Source of the DNA: Nautilus pompilius
Taxonomy: Eukaryota; Mollusca; Cephalopoda; Nautilida; Nautilidae
DNA length: 64,000 nt
Reading direction: 5' to 3'
NCBI GenBank assembly: GCA_018389105.1
Contig: JACATO010000317.1
Coordinates: forward strand, 3,939,001 to 4,003,000
This document shows positions 49,601-58,591 of the stretch, one piece after another (the stretch's first letter is position 1; the number at the start of each line of letters is the position of its first letter). A program made the position numbers and the translations under genes. A model generated the notes under the pieces. That model worked only from the letters and a program-made list of their open reading frames with translations. It had not been told where the DNA came from and made no database searches.

Positions 49601-52600
49601 ACTGATTTGCAACTTGTTTGAGGCAGTGTTCAGAGTTGCAACCACCTCATTAGAGCCCAACGTTAACCAGTTGGTGTCAGAGAAGTGCTGCAATGTTCTC
49701 CCACTGACCACGACCTTTTTTTTTTTTTTGTAACTGACATCCATGTAAATAGAATAATTCTATATAACAAATTGATCTGAGTTTTTCAAAAAAAACTTTC
49801 ATGTTATAAGGTATAGAGATGGATGCTGAACTTTTGTAGCCTGCTGATGGAGGTGTCATGTGAAAGTGGCCTGCATGAAAATAAGTTGTGCACCCCTGGT
49901 ATACACTAATGTTTTTATCCTACCTAACATAATAGGATGCATAGCCTTTGCAGCATTATACAAAAGGAAGGGAGTGCATCTCTTCCTGATTGAACTGCTT
50001 GGGCCAAAATGCTCCAAACCAGTTTTTTTCATCCCTTTATACAAAAGGTAATTTAAATGTTTCTACTGGAACCAATTTACATATTTCTTTGATAAAAATT
50101 GTTTTATGAAGTGTTTGTGTACATTTTGGTGAATAAAACTTTAACTGCTTTGGAATTATTTTTGTTTTTCTATTTGTTGCTTATTTTGGAACCAATGTAT
50201 TTTAGTCAAATAAAAGTTAAAATGTTAGATTTTAAAATCAACTTAAATATTTATGAAAGTAGGGCGACAAAAACCTATAACTATACAAGCCTTATCCAGA
50301 TAGAATACTTTAGTTTTTTTATAGGAAACATTTTAAAAAATATTATTTAAAAATGAAATTTATTCTGTATTTGATGTAAAGATATTTTTATATTGAAAAA
50401 TATACATTTTCTCACTCAGATGTTTTTAAAATTAATAAAGTATATATATATCTATGTAGAATTGTGTTAGTGTAAAGTTTTATAAAATTGATTTTCTTTT
50501 TCAGTAGTGGCTGATTATTAGGAAGATCATATCAGTTTGTAATTCTATCCTTCACTTAAAATTCTATGAAATAAAAAAAAGTATGACAATTTAACTGTAA
50601 TATATAAATATGCAGAGTTTCTAAGCTGTAAGGAAGATAGTTCATGAATTATTGAGCTTTTGATTATTTATTGAAAAAATGATAACAATTTCTCAAAAAA
50701 AAACATGACTGATAAAAACTTATCTTTACTGTTGTTCTTTTATAGTTATAGCAGACAGCATGAGATGCACTTTTCAGAATGGTTATATTTTTTTTAGGTG
50801 AAGAAAATAATTTTTCATGCTTGTGTGAAATCATCTTGGTAGTCTTACTTTAAAAATGTATTTATTAATTTTTTTAACAGTAGTATGTTAATTTAAGCCA
50901 TTGAGTTTAACTATTTCTGTCATAGGAATTTTCAAAGATGAAACCAAAACATGGTGGTTTTCTTGTTTCATCTGAAAGTGATGTTGCACCTATAATAAAG
51001 TCTCGGCCATCTTCATTAGCTGCTGAAATAAAGCTGCCATCATTTCCAATTCAAGAACCATCATTTTTGGAATCTGCGGAGCAACATTGCTCCAATACAT
51101 TGCAGAGTCAGCAACTGACTGAATCTCAGATTCCACAGAGCTCAGAACAATCTAAACAACAGAAGATTCTACACACTTCAACTCTGTCCCAACAACAAAA
51201 GTCTCTGCTAAGTCCAGTACAGATTGAAAAGCAGCTACCTACAGTATATACAGGTAATGAGACTAAAATTTATGATCAGTAGTAGGTTGACAATTTCATT
51301 AGTTCATTCTGCTTATCTTTGCAACCTGTCTGCTAGACCTGAAATTACTGTGTAGTGATTAACTAATTTCTATATTTTGTCTGCCTATTAAAATAACAGT
51401 AATATTAAAAATTTTTTAAAAGTTTATGGGTCATTAAAACTTTTGATTTCTCAGCCTCAATTTGTTTTGCATGCTCATTGAAAAGTAAACAAATATCTTT
51501 ATATTGTTAGCAGAATAATCCTAGTCTAAAGACTTGACAAGTAAAATAGACACTATGATACTCAAATAGGTTATTCCTTTTACATAGTGAGCACAAATTG
51601 CAAGCTGTGAAAGTGGGTAAGGACAGAATTTTCAAGACACCGGATATTTTGCTGATGATTGTTAACAGGGTAACTAACCAGTTCAAGAGAAGCCATGAGA
51701 TAATCTTTCAGATGTGTCCTGATGGATACTTTGTGCTCTGAAGAGGATTGTGGAAACTGAACCCTGTAATTGGTTGCAAATGTGGCAGAACATTCAGGTG
51801 GCATAAGAACCATCAAGGATTATCTTCACAATATGGAGTACGTTGGAAGAGTGCAAGACAAAGCACTCATCATCCTATGAAATTTTAGTTATTGACTTCA
51901 ACAGACAATGCTGATACTACCATTCCTTTCTGACTTTTGGAATGCTGTCATTTTTTCTGAGTTACAGTTTTCACAGTTCTCAGAAAGTGGTTGTGTATGC
52001 ATATGGTTCTGGATGTCCAGCATAGAAATTTCATTGAACCATATGAAAACCATGATAATATATGGTATTTTTGTTTATCAATGTACCTGTTTACTGAAGT
52101 CAGTTTGTGGCATGTAAAAGAACTGTATCTTCTGTCTGTCTATGCAAAGAGGATAGTAATTTTTAAGGAAGATGATGTGCCAACTCACATTCACTGTGCA
52201 GTGTAGAGATGGAAACAGTCATGGCATCACAACTCTACCATGGCCTGGCCAGTCACTGGACTTCATTGAGCATGTGAGCTATCCTTAGCTGATCCCTGTA
52301 AACTTGTTCCTTTGGATTGACTCCTTAATACAGATTCTGTGAGAAATGAGCTGAAATCTCATGGACTAGGAATATTGATCTAGTCCATGCAAATGTGTCA
52401 GTGCATTGTTAACTTGCATAAGGTACAGGGCTCACCACCAAGTCTAAACCTCATATTTGATCAACACTATTTATGGTTCCAGATCAAAAAGTTGTTCTTT
52501 CAAACTGTGGTGTCTATTTACTTAAATCAAGTATTTTTGTAAGTTGCTTCTCTTTTGAAAAAGCCTAAAATCTGATTTTAAAAAATGATTATAACTTCCA

Positions 52601-55600
52601 CTTAACAGTGACTTGGGCATCTGTGTAGTAGCTGAGATAAGCAAAATGCTTTTTTCTTAGTTCTCCTTTAATGAATATCTTGAGAGTGGACAGGCAAACT
52701 GAAAATGTGCTTTTGTTTAAATACCTCAAATTAGCTAATTATTTTGTAGATTTTAAAGAATCCGCAGATGATGTCAGTAGTCCTTTCAATTTTCAAAAGC
52801 ATCAGGAAGTCGTGAAAGAATTCTGGATGTCTCCAGGAGCACCAAACTTTCAACAAAGACCCATGTTTTCAGTTGTACCAGAAAAAAAGGTTGGTTAACA
52901 GAGATACTAGAAATAGCTGTAGTAGTTTTTGTGGACTGAATTGTGTTGAACCTACAATGTTGGACCAACTATTATTAATGATTATTTATATTTTTTTTGC
53001 TTACTAGCTAGCATTAGTGTACTTACCAGAAAAGTAAATTTTGAAAGAAGAACAATTTATGGTAACTTGCATTTTCAGACCATGTTGTATGATCATATTG
53101 TCTTTGAGTTATTTATATTTAAGTCTCTCTCTTTAGATTGATATTTACGTTATGTGAAACAGCTGCTAATTAAAGTAAATCTTAAACAATTTGTCTTTGA
53201 GATTTCATCTCTCCCCTCCAAAAAACATCTACTTTTTATTTTTATTTGATATCACTATTTTCAGATATCTTGATGTTAAAAATACTGAGGTCTGTAGAAT
53301 ATTACTTGTGGCTTATTTATTTAAATACATTTTATGGAAAACAATTGTTTCTTGTTTAGTGAATGCAGAACTAACTGTACACTCTAAAATGGTCTAAGAA
53401 AATTGAACTACTTTTCTGCTAAGATTTGTATTAATACATTTTTCTGTTTAAAAGTTTATTTCATAAACCTCTAAAATCTAGTATAATCTTAATTGTTTTA
53501 GAATATGGAGGAAGATGAAAGGAGTTTTGGAATGCAAAATGAATTTTTTTTCCATATTTTTAATCAAGTAAGTTTTGTTATCATCTCAGTTTTGTATTTT
53601 TCTTTAAAATCATTTAAATAATTTTAAAAAAATCAGATAACTCATCATACCTGTCATAACTTTTTCATAATAGTAAGAAATTTTATCCTGTTAACTGATT
53701 ATTTATTGGCATATTTTATTAGTATACTGTGAATTTACTATGAAGTATGTCTGAATATTTTTTTATTTTTTAATTTTTTAGAACCTAAAATGCCAGTTAT
53801 TAGTTTTCCAATGTGAATATTTTTTATATTATCTTTATTATTGTGCATATACAAATGCATAATTTTTATAAAGTTAAATTTGTTTTGTATAACATTTTGA
53901 TTCATCAGTTTTTCATCTTCATATTTTAAATAGATATTTTTATAAACTTTATTATTATTATTATTGGACTGGGGAAAAATAAATGTACTTTAATGTGTGT
54001 TGATTTTAAGAAATAAATAAACTTCAGTTCCATAGATTTGCACTATTGACATTGTCTTGACAAGAAATCATGTGTTGATTTATGGACAAGTTGAAGTTTA
54101 ATTATTGTTGTTGATTTGGTATAAGTTTAGTATCTGAAACAACAATAATATTACATTAAAAATTGCACTTAGCAATAAAACAATGCAGTAGCATATGAAA
54201 TTCATTAAAATAATTTTGTGATTTATGAATACCTGAATTTTTAGCAGCATCTGCATGTCATTATTTTACTTTTAATAAAGAAAGATTCCTATTAGTGTCT
54301 AATTATTGTTTTGGCAGACAGTATTTATATTTTGACTGTTTTCACTAGGTATGTTTATCAACATTTTTCACTGAGTCAGCATATTTGTTGAATTCAGTTT
54401 GAATTTTGAATATTTTAAAATTGTTTAATAAAGAAAACAAAAATAAACAAAATAAAAAACATTGAATAATATAATATATATTTTATATTATCTCCAAAGT
54501 ATTTCAGTAACAAATCACCTTATTAACTAAAATATATAATAAATATTGCTTGTGATACAGATCGAGAATCTCTTATCAGAAATTCTGAAAACCAAAAAGC
54601 TCCAAAATCTGAAATATTCTTGGAGCGCCTTCAGTGGAAAATTCCAGAAGGTTCTGGGAAGGTTCCTAGACGACGCACAGGTCTCAACATGCTTGATGTA
54701 CCCACATTACTTACTGTAATTTTTGTGCCTTTGTTGTTGGTGTGAATATACCTTGAAAATGTCAAAAAGGCCTGCAAATACCCCAACATCTGATCGTTAA
54801 ATGTACATCTTTTTATTATGGTTTCATGCACAAAATGATTTTAAAATATTTCATAAAACTACCTGTAGGCTATATGTATCCATATGCAGTTATAATGTTG
54901 TAAATGAACTTGTGCCCAGTCCTCACTCCCCGGTGGGCTAGTTACCAAATTATGCCAGTTTATCTATATTCCAAAATCTGAAAAAAATGCCAGAATCTGA
55001 AACTCATTCGGCACCAAAGATTTTGGATAAGGGATTCTCAACCTGTATAAATAATTTAAAATTATTTAAAATGCTATATAGGAGAAACTCAGATTTGTCC
55101 CATCACTTATCTTTGTGTGGGTTTCCAGTATGTTGCTTAGCTGCTTATAGTTATTTCCTTTTGTCACATCACTTCTATATATAGTATTATATATATATAA
55201 TATAATATATTAGTTTTGCCATAATTTATTTTGGTATTAGGCACAAAGTAATCCTGAAACTGAACCACCAAGTAGCCAGAAAAGTCTTGCTGCAAAAGAA
55301 TCAAATGACTATGGATCTGCATCACACAGTAAGTTATTTGTATGATTTCTTTATTACCTTAAGAATGGTTAGCCATGAAAAAACAACCAAACACAAACTT
55401 TGTAAGGACAAAAGAATGAATTATTGTATTTGGTTTTACACTACAGAAATGAAAAGAATATATTAATTTCAATTTTCATGAAAATATAAGGATAAGAAGC
55501 TTTTTATTTGTGTGTATTATAAAAAAGGCTGATAAAGCAGCAAAGTGGACTCAAAGATAGTTTTTGCACATCGAGAGCATAACTGAAAACCACTAAATTT

Positions 55601-58188
55601 ATAGTATAACATAATGATTTGAACCAACTGATAAAATAAATATGGAAAGTATAATAAAGAAAACTGGATGGTACTAAAGATTTTATTTTTATTGCACTTA
55701 CTATGAATATATTTTCTTACTGTTGTAAAATATTTAAGCTTGTAATTCTTTATAATATTCTAATAAACATTTGTAAGTACACATTTATTATGCATTTTGT
55801 CATGATAAATTGTGTCAAAATAATGATGATTATGTATAAACTGTAATGAAATTAGTTATGTGTAAGCATCTTAACTGTGTTTGGTTATTATTAATCAGCA
55901 AGAAATTACAGATGGATGGAAGCTATTTTTAAGGATTTGCTGAACAATCAGTAGGATTAACACACAAATGCCTTTATGATGCATAATATCAAATAAGTAG
56001 TTTTACCAGAAAAAATACACTGATTACTAGTTTTGAAGCTTTTTCCAGATCTGCCATGTTTAGTCATTGTATTCTACATATTTTATGGTCTCATTTCTAA
56101 TAAGACTAGTGATACTTATGATAAATAATTTTAAAAATTTTGCTTAACTGATTTATTGAAGTTTTTATTTAGTTGCAACAGTTTTTTTTTTTTAATTTTC
56201 TATAGAATAATAATACTTTGGGAATTGCTGCCCTATTAATTAATCATAATCTCAGCATGACAACTTCTAGCATCATTGCAAGTTGCAAGCATGCAACCTG
56301 CTTTTGGGGGAATGTTCCCTGCAATATTTTCAAAAAAAAAAAAAAAAAGGGCAGGTTTAAAGACCATGGAATAATTATATCTTAAGCTGTTAGAAGGAGG
56401 TTAGTGTTATGCAAACTATAAGGAGGTTCAGTTTATACCATAGAAAACTGGGTATATATATACATCAGCAGCAGTCAAAAGATTAAATGCCACATGAAAA
56501 TAATCATGATACTGGTTGACTTTGCGGCTCCATTTCTTGTTGTTGTAACTCCCAGTTTTGGAATTCCTGTAATAGGAAGAAGGAGAAGCCAGTATGATTT
56601 ACACAAACTTTTAATCTCAAGGAAAAGTATTTATTGAGGCATTTTTCTTTACACGACAATTCACTCACAACTTTGTTGCTATTTTCCTTAGATTATTGTC
56701 TATGTACTGTGGACAGTACTTCATTGATATTAATGAGTCTGCCCATTTTCATATGGCAATCAAACTAGCTAGGATAATCAATATTTATTACTGATTGAAA
56801 AAATATATATTTAGTTCCATTAGCCTTGCTATGGATTTATTACTTGATATTGCTAGAATTTTGGCAGTTGTATCATAAATTTTTTTTCCCTATAGTAGTG
56901 AATAATTTCTTAATTTATTAAACATGGAGAACTGCATTGATTTACATCTTCTTTTATTTATTATATAAATCTATAAAAATATGCATTATTCCTCAGAATA
57001 TCTTAATTATTATGATTTTAAACAAATACATATTCTTTGAAGTTATATAAATACAAAAAAAATATACCTTTACCATCTGACAAATTTTCTTATGATGATG
57101 ATATGAAAAAAATGTGGTGTTTTTTATGGCTGAACAATCTTTAGATAATGCTAATTTAGTTGTTTTTAAACAAGAAGAATTTAGAGTTTCCAAATCTTCT
57201 AGGAAACCCTGTTTTTCATTTATAAAGGATACATAGTTTATTCTTTTTAAATAGATAGGGCTTCAAGGAAAACAAATGATATTATTGTAGATATTAGTGT
57301 TTCATGCTTAGCTTGATTGCTACTATTGTCATTCACTTTTAATTTAATATTAATTTTTTTATTGTATAAACTATATTTGGTATGTGGAGGGAAGTTCATA
57401 TGGAAAAGAAGAAACTTTAAGTTCCAGGAAGAATAGATGGTAAAATGCTCTATTATTATCTTGATGAAACTCATGCATATTAAAAATTTTGTCACATTGA
57501 CATTTCAATAATGTCATGGTGGACTCAATAATGTGACAAAGTACACACATTTTAAAAAGGCCTTTGGGATGTAGAGACTTCCACAAAAGTTTGATGCTAT
57601 TTTACTGTCCCAACATTGCTCAGGTGTTTTTCATAGAATATCTGATTAAAAGTGATGTACCCTTGCAGAAAAAGTCAACTTTAGAACTAGAAAAAATTTT
57701 TAAACAATTTTCTAAAAATTCCTCCAAAATATACATCTGTGCATATACAAAATGACTTGTTAGCACACAAAAATTTAAAGACCATTGTCTATTACTACAA
57801 TGGCAGCACAGGTTACAAATTCATTTTTTCAAAAGTTGGCAGATATGGAAATTTTGTAAGGATACTTTTTAAAAAAAAAACTTTTAAACATGGATCTTCT
57901 GTGATTTTGTGACAAAGTTTTGAGGAAAAAAATACACCAAACAAGTTCAAAGTTCTATCATTTGTTTAGATTTGATGCTAATTTATTTACATTTCAGAGC
58001 CTACTAACTCATCATTAAACATCAATTTTGAATTTGGAAATAACTACACTGAAGGAACTGCATTGCCAACATTTTTTTCTCAAAGTCCATTAAATGATGA
58101 TGATGATGATGATGCTGGTTTTACATTTAATTTTGGAGATAATGAAACTTCAAGCCACACTACTAAAAACCCATTTAGTCTTTTTTGA
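27670..58188 (+). CDS. SIX6OS1-like coiled-coil protein (15 coding exons, 716 residues)
   Basis: Exons 27670-27727, 28058-28114, 31469-31595, 32333-32422, 35005-35192, 35460-35484, 35824-35909, 40684-40766, 41439-41551, 45794-46304, 50926-51253, 52750-52889, 53502-53567, 55241-55328 and 57998-58188 join in phase: 2,151 bases, 716 residues. The start is set by an in-frame TAA six bases upstream and by splicing at 27,655. Residues 1-260 are charged, helical and heptad-rich. The order of motifs (RDNCER, then LLVQHEEALEKKLQ, then LLEHYQSIEADYRTKYQS) follows vertebrate SIX6OS1 (KDNCRNW, KHEDYMQDQ, YKEVLKQYQLKY) as I remember it. Residues 261-716 are Ser/Gln/Pro-rich, with DDDDDD near the end and a terminal NPFSLF. 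SIX6OS1 joins SYCE1 in the synaptonemal-complex central element in meiosis. Gene structure is firm; orthology is moderate. Confidence 0.75.
28058..28114 (+). CDS. SIX6OS1-like, exon 2
   Basis: Acceptor TTATTTCAG, donor GAAG|GTTAGT. Encodes EFENRQIVKLINDENQQIE, predicted helix. Confidence 0.85.
28626..28673. repeat. (AC)n microsatellite
   Basis: 24 uninterrupted AC units in an intron; creates a false Thr-His reading frame. Confidence 0.97.
29903..30508. mobile_element. pogo/Tigger-type miniature element
   Basis: Ends CAGTTGTCCCC... and ...GGGGTCGACTG are inverted, with TA duplications at 29,901-29,902 and 30,509-30,510. GC-rich end segments (TATTCGCGGGGG, CCGCGATTACGC) and an AT-rich middle resemble the Tigger-derived MER2 type known in mammals. 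About 606 bp, no transposase. In intron 2 of the SIX6OS1-like gene. Confidence 0.8.
30511..31468 (+). other. Rest of intron 2, nothing recognised
   Basis: AT-rich intron sequence up to the acceptor TTTTTAG at 31,468. Confidence 0.5.
31469..31595 (+). CDS. SIX6OS1-like, exon 3
   Basis: Encodes ALRTGIREKSESTDRLLRVL, then SQLDESTKQVHKQFKQNRDN before CER. Donor AAAG|GTATAC. The NRDNCER segment aligns with KDNCRNW of vertebrate SIX6OS1. Confidence 0.85.
32333..32422 (+). CDS. SIX6OS1-like, exon 4
   Basis: Acceptor TTTTTTAG, donor GAGCA|GTAAGT. Encodes SLRKTGSLLVQHEEALEKKL, then QMLIAKTKEE; coiled coil. Confidence 0.85.
32423..35004 (+). other. Intron 4, nothing recognised
   Basis: 2.6 kb of AT-rich DNA with A and T runs; no element ends or coding seen. 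Confidence 0.5.
35005..35192 (+). CDS. SIX6OS1-like, exon 5
   Basis: Acceptor CTTTTTCAG, donor TCTG|GTAAGA. Encodes FERRKLLEHYQSIEADYRTK, then FQLAKVLETQMQKLSVVEAG and NLKNERAVLQKKISDMS; strong coiled coil and the best match to the vertebrate core. Confidence 0.9.
35460..35484 (+). CDS. SIX6OS1-like, 25-base micro-exon 6
   Basis: TTTTGCAG|AACTTC...GAAAT|GTATCT. Needed to bridge phases between exons 5 and 7; gives ELQKFIIE. The joined text SELQKFIIEIKIKVEVSQLK keeps the heptad pattern. Inferred from phase and sequence only. Confidence 0.6.
35772..35805. repeat. (GT)n microsatellite
   Basis: About 16 units with one AT break; only about 20 bases upstream of an acceptor, in place of a normal polypyrimidine tract. 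Confidence 0.95.
35824..35909 (+). CDS. SIX6OS1-like, exon 7
   Basis: Acceptor AAATACAG, donor AAAAG|GTGAAG. Encodes KIKVEVSQLKHCSEQFDIFH, then DLVAIMKK; corresponds in place to the KWTLNIVNLRCETQDILKHA part of vertebrate SIX6OS1. Confidence 0.75.
36952..37402 (+). mobile_element. CR1-like LINE, part 1 (reverse transcriptase)
   Basis: Plus strand reads VIHFYFCKSFDTVPLR, matching the reverse-transcriptase motif FDFxKAFDxVPH, but with the catalytic strand decayed. It continues with W..MNFVVSKCKCLSISQ, the MxFNxxKCKVLxI motif. Stops are frequent. Broken off by the insertion at 37,403; same copy as 39,187-39,494 and 40,154-40,400. Lies in intron 7 of the SIX6OS1-like gene. Confidence 0.75.
37403..39186 (-). 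mobile_element. 1.8-kb inverted-repeat element carrying a 'FCYVCG' family protein
   Basis: Perfect 13-bp inverted ends CACTGGTCAACAA (37,403) and TTGTTGACCAGTG (to 39,186). The only coding content is the reverse-strand FCYVCG-type reading. It sits inside a CR1-like LINE whose two halves continue in register on either side, which independently fixes both boundaries. No clear target duplication (GAA left, TAA right). Ends beginning CACTG recall the CACTA/EnSpm group, but the protein does not look like TNP2, so the superfamily is open. Confidence 0.75.
37701..38783 (-). pseudogene. FCYVCG-family protein gene of the element (shortened copy)
   Basis: N-terminal zinc-like segment RQCRNPPDVFCYVCGQF, then GDQDKLWAPH; later DWFNKRKKSMPFAIPKIWR. 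Then 26-270 of the 283-codon second frame: YSWKICGDLKVIGMLMGMQS, CCFLCLWDSRATDRHY, LLPPLHIKLGLMKQFVKTLG, VHFLDSHLDFFADNLGAVSD, EHGERFHQDISDMEKQYQGF and MLADYCWTLYRD. I know this family as abundant 'uncharacterized' proteins in arthropods and Hydra. This copy passes from WRKLKDH straight to ENMELLLHAI, so about 200 residues of the middle are missing, and one stop separates the first two segments. Conserved Asp/Glu (GDLK, DSHLD, SDEHGE) could form a DDE-type site; that is inference. Confidence 0.75.
39187..39494 (+). mobile_element. CR1-like LINE, part 2
   Basis: Continues with AEKKDFGIVG (EEKDLGV motif) and, near the end, LQLPSLSYRHLYEL (LxLPSLExRRLRGD motif), the region after the reverse transcriptase. 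Interrupted at 39,494 by a pogo-type element. Confidence 0.75.
39495..40153. mobile_element. pogo/Tigger-type miniature element
   Basis: Ends CAGGTTGAACCTTCC and (right, complement) CAGGTTGAACCTCTC, with TA on both sides (39,493-39,494 and 40,154-40,155). 659 bp, no transposase. Inserted in the LINE, whose text resumes at 40,154. Confidence 0.85.
40154..40400 (+). mobile_element. CR1-like LINE, part 3 (C-terminal end)
   Basis: Reads TYKIYKHLLVIRKLSFSNYV, then VLVWN: the RxxFFSNRVVxxWNxLP motif that closes CR1-like ORF2. Confidence 0.65.
40684..40766 (+). CDS. SIX6OS1-like, exon 8
   Basis: Acceptor read as CTCAGAG|CT; the nearer CTCAG two bases earlier breaks the frame. Encodes AIKLNTKKCAKRILILNEIL, then KQRQHEE; donor GAG|GTAAGT. 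Confidence 0.7.
41439..41551 (+). CDS. SIX6OS1-like, exon 9
   Basis: Acceptor TATTTTAG, donor ATCAG|GTATCA. Encodes DKNCKYYLEKNNISKAQPEE, then an acidic run and ECSKTI. Marks the change from coiled coil to unstructured tail. Confidence 0.85.
42280..45790 (+). other. Intron 9, unassigned
   Basis: The part at 42,550-43,100 is richer in G and C and gives short protein-like runs (for example CSIAAVKAW), suggesting an old transposon I cannot name. The rest is plain AT-rich DNA. Confidence 0.35.
45794..46304 (+). CDS. SIX6OS1-like, exon 10 (largest)
   Basis: Acceptor TTATTTAG after a (TTTA)n tract, donor CAA|GTATGT. 170 residues rich in Ser, Pro and Asn, for example NPPPTFEHLKEQSQVSYEPR; no domain. 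Confidence 0.9.
46750..47490 (-). pseudogene. Unidentified decayed coding, reverse strand, split by hAT element
   Basis: Reverse strand reads LKAPMKVVDVLLGNYGRTVM, then AFKYDVTQPSFSFWSKLKEN and MPQGTMDSILWSG. Upstream in its own sense it continues across the hAT insertion into 49,907-50,050 (FLLYNAAKAMHPIMLGRIKT joining TSWVEIVCIDVSAAIML). Family not recognised; could be an old transposon or retrocopy. Confidence 0.4.
47499..49898 (+). mobile_element. hAT (Charlie-like) DNA transposon, full length, inactive
   Basis: Inverted ends CAGGGGTGCACAAC and GTTGTGCACCCCTG, with a perfect 8-bp target duplication GTATACAC (47,491-47,498 and 49,899-49,906). 2,400 bp. Inserted into the reverse-strand decayed coding stretch, which resumes after it. 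Confidence 0.95.
48440..49735 (+). pseudogene. hAT transposase of Charlie/GTF2IRD2 type
   Basis: Order of parts: BED-like zinc finger (TFTCLVCLECVTVSKEYNL, RHYETIHPKLSNLQG); then KDCMMEICDVLCPKAKDVF; catalytic start YLSAVLDESTDKTDTAQLSI; then LPWNKLVSMTTNGAVAMIGE, where the usual TTDG aspartate is Asn; then LYHTEVRWLNCGNVLK (H-x-xVRWLS motif); then FAFLTDLTGHLNDLNLKLQG. The frame changes at least three times and the C-terminal dimerisation region is lost after about 49,735. Mammalian GTF2IRD2 carries a related domain. Confidence 0.9.
50926..51253 (+). CDS. SIX6OS1-like, exon 11 (Gln-rich)
   Basis: Acceptor TGTCATAG, donor ACAG|GTAATG. Encodes EFSKMKPKHGGFLVSSESD and a Gln/Ser-rich run (SEQSKQQKILHTSTLSQQQK). 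Confidence 0.9.
51532..52532 (+). mobile_element. Tc1-like DNA transposon relic
   Basis: Ends share ACTTGA..AAGTAAA and TAGACAC in inverted order (51,532-51,556 and 52,508-52,532). Plus strand pieces: GIRTIKDYLHNMEYVGRVQD (DNA-binding helix region), KEDDVPTHIHCAV (second aspartate motif) and WPGQSLDFIEHV (third acidic motif). Several frame changes; about 1 kb, in an intron of the SIX6OS1-like gene. Confidence 0.8.
52750..52889 (+). CDS. SIX6OS1-like, exon 12
   Basis: Acceptor TTTTGTAG, donor AAG|GTTGGT. Encodes DFKESADDVSSPFNFQKHQE, then VVKEFWMSPGAPNFQQRPMF. Confidence 0.88.
53502..53567 (+). CDS. SIX6OS1-like, exon 13
   Basis: Acceptor GTTTTAG, donor CAA|GTAAGT. Encodes NMEEDERSFGMQNEFFFHIF then NQ. 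Confidence 0.8.
54558..55045. mobile_element. pogo/Tigger-type miniature element
   Basis: Ends CAGATCGAGAATCTCTTATC and (right, complement) CAGGTTGAGAATCCCTTATC, next to TA on both sides. 488 bp, no transposase. The end sequence and the inner GTTTCATGCACAAAATGATT resemble, from memory, a Tigger family known in mammals. Confidence 0.82.
55241..55328 (+). CDS. SIX6OS1-like, exon 14
   Basis: Acceptor GGTATTAG, donor CACA|GTAAGT. Encodes AQSNPETEPPSSQKSLAAKE, then SNDYGSASH. Confidence 0.88.
55329..57997 (+). other. Intron 14, nothing recognised
   Basis: 2.7 kb AT-rich with a poly(A) run near 56,330; no coding or element ends seen. Confidence 0.5.
57998..58188 (+). CDS. SIX6OS1-like, last exon
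   Basis: Acceptor ACATTTCAG. Encodes KPTNSSLNINFEFGNNYTEG, then DDDDDD, AGFTFNFGDNETS and NPFSLF-stop. Repeated F-x-F-G patches (FEFG, FNFG) flank the acidic run. Confidence 0.92.
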
Positions 58189-58585
58189 TTTAAATTTACT
58201 CTATTATTAATTGTTTGTATTAGAGCATGCAATTTTAGGCATTAAACACATTAACCGTAATAGTGTATGCTCTCTAAATGAAAGGATTAGTTGTGATGGT
58301 TTTTGACTATTGAGTATTTTGCAGGATTATGGTAAAAATAGCCATATCATATTTAATCAGTTTTTCTCCCTCTTCTAAAAGGGAATTGAAATTGATCACT
58401 TTGATAATAAAGATACTGTAAACATATATACAACCAACTTTTAATCTGAATTTTTATTAGCTGAAGATAATTTAATGATATTAATGGCATTAACAAGTTC
58501 AAATCTATGTATGTTTATTTACCTACTGTTGTTTGTTTTTATTTTTGTTTAAAATTTTTTTAGAAGTATTGATTTTTGTTGACTA

Positions 58586-58591
58586 AATAAA
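58586..58591 (+). promoter_or_regulatory. Candidate poly(A) signal of SIX6OS1-like gene
   Basis: AATAAA about 400 bases after the stop, followed by T-rich sequence; another AATAAA lies at 58,406-58,411. Confidence 0.4.

Noticed and set aside
56270-56350. Possible SINE ending in poly(A) near 56,330
   Set aside because: No tRNA-like head or promoter boxes before the A run, and no target duplication seen.
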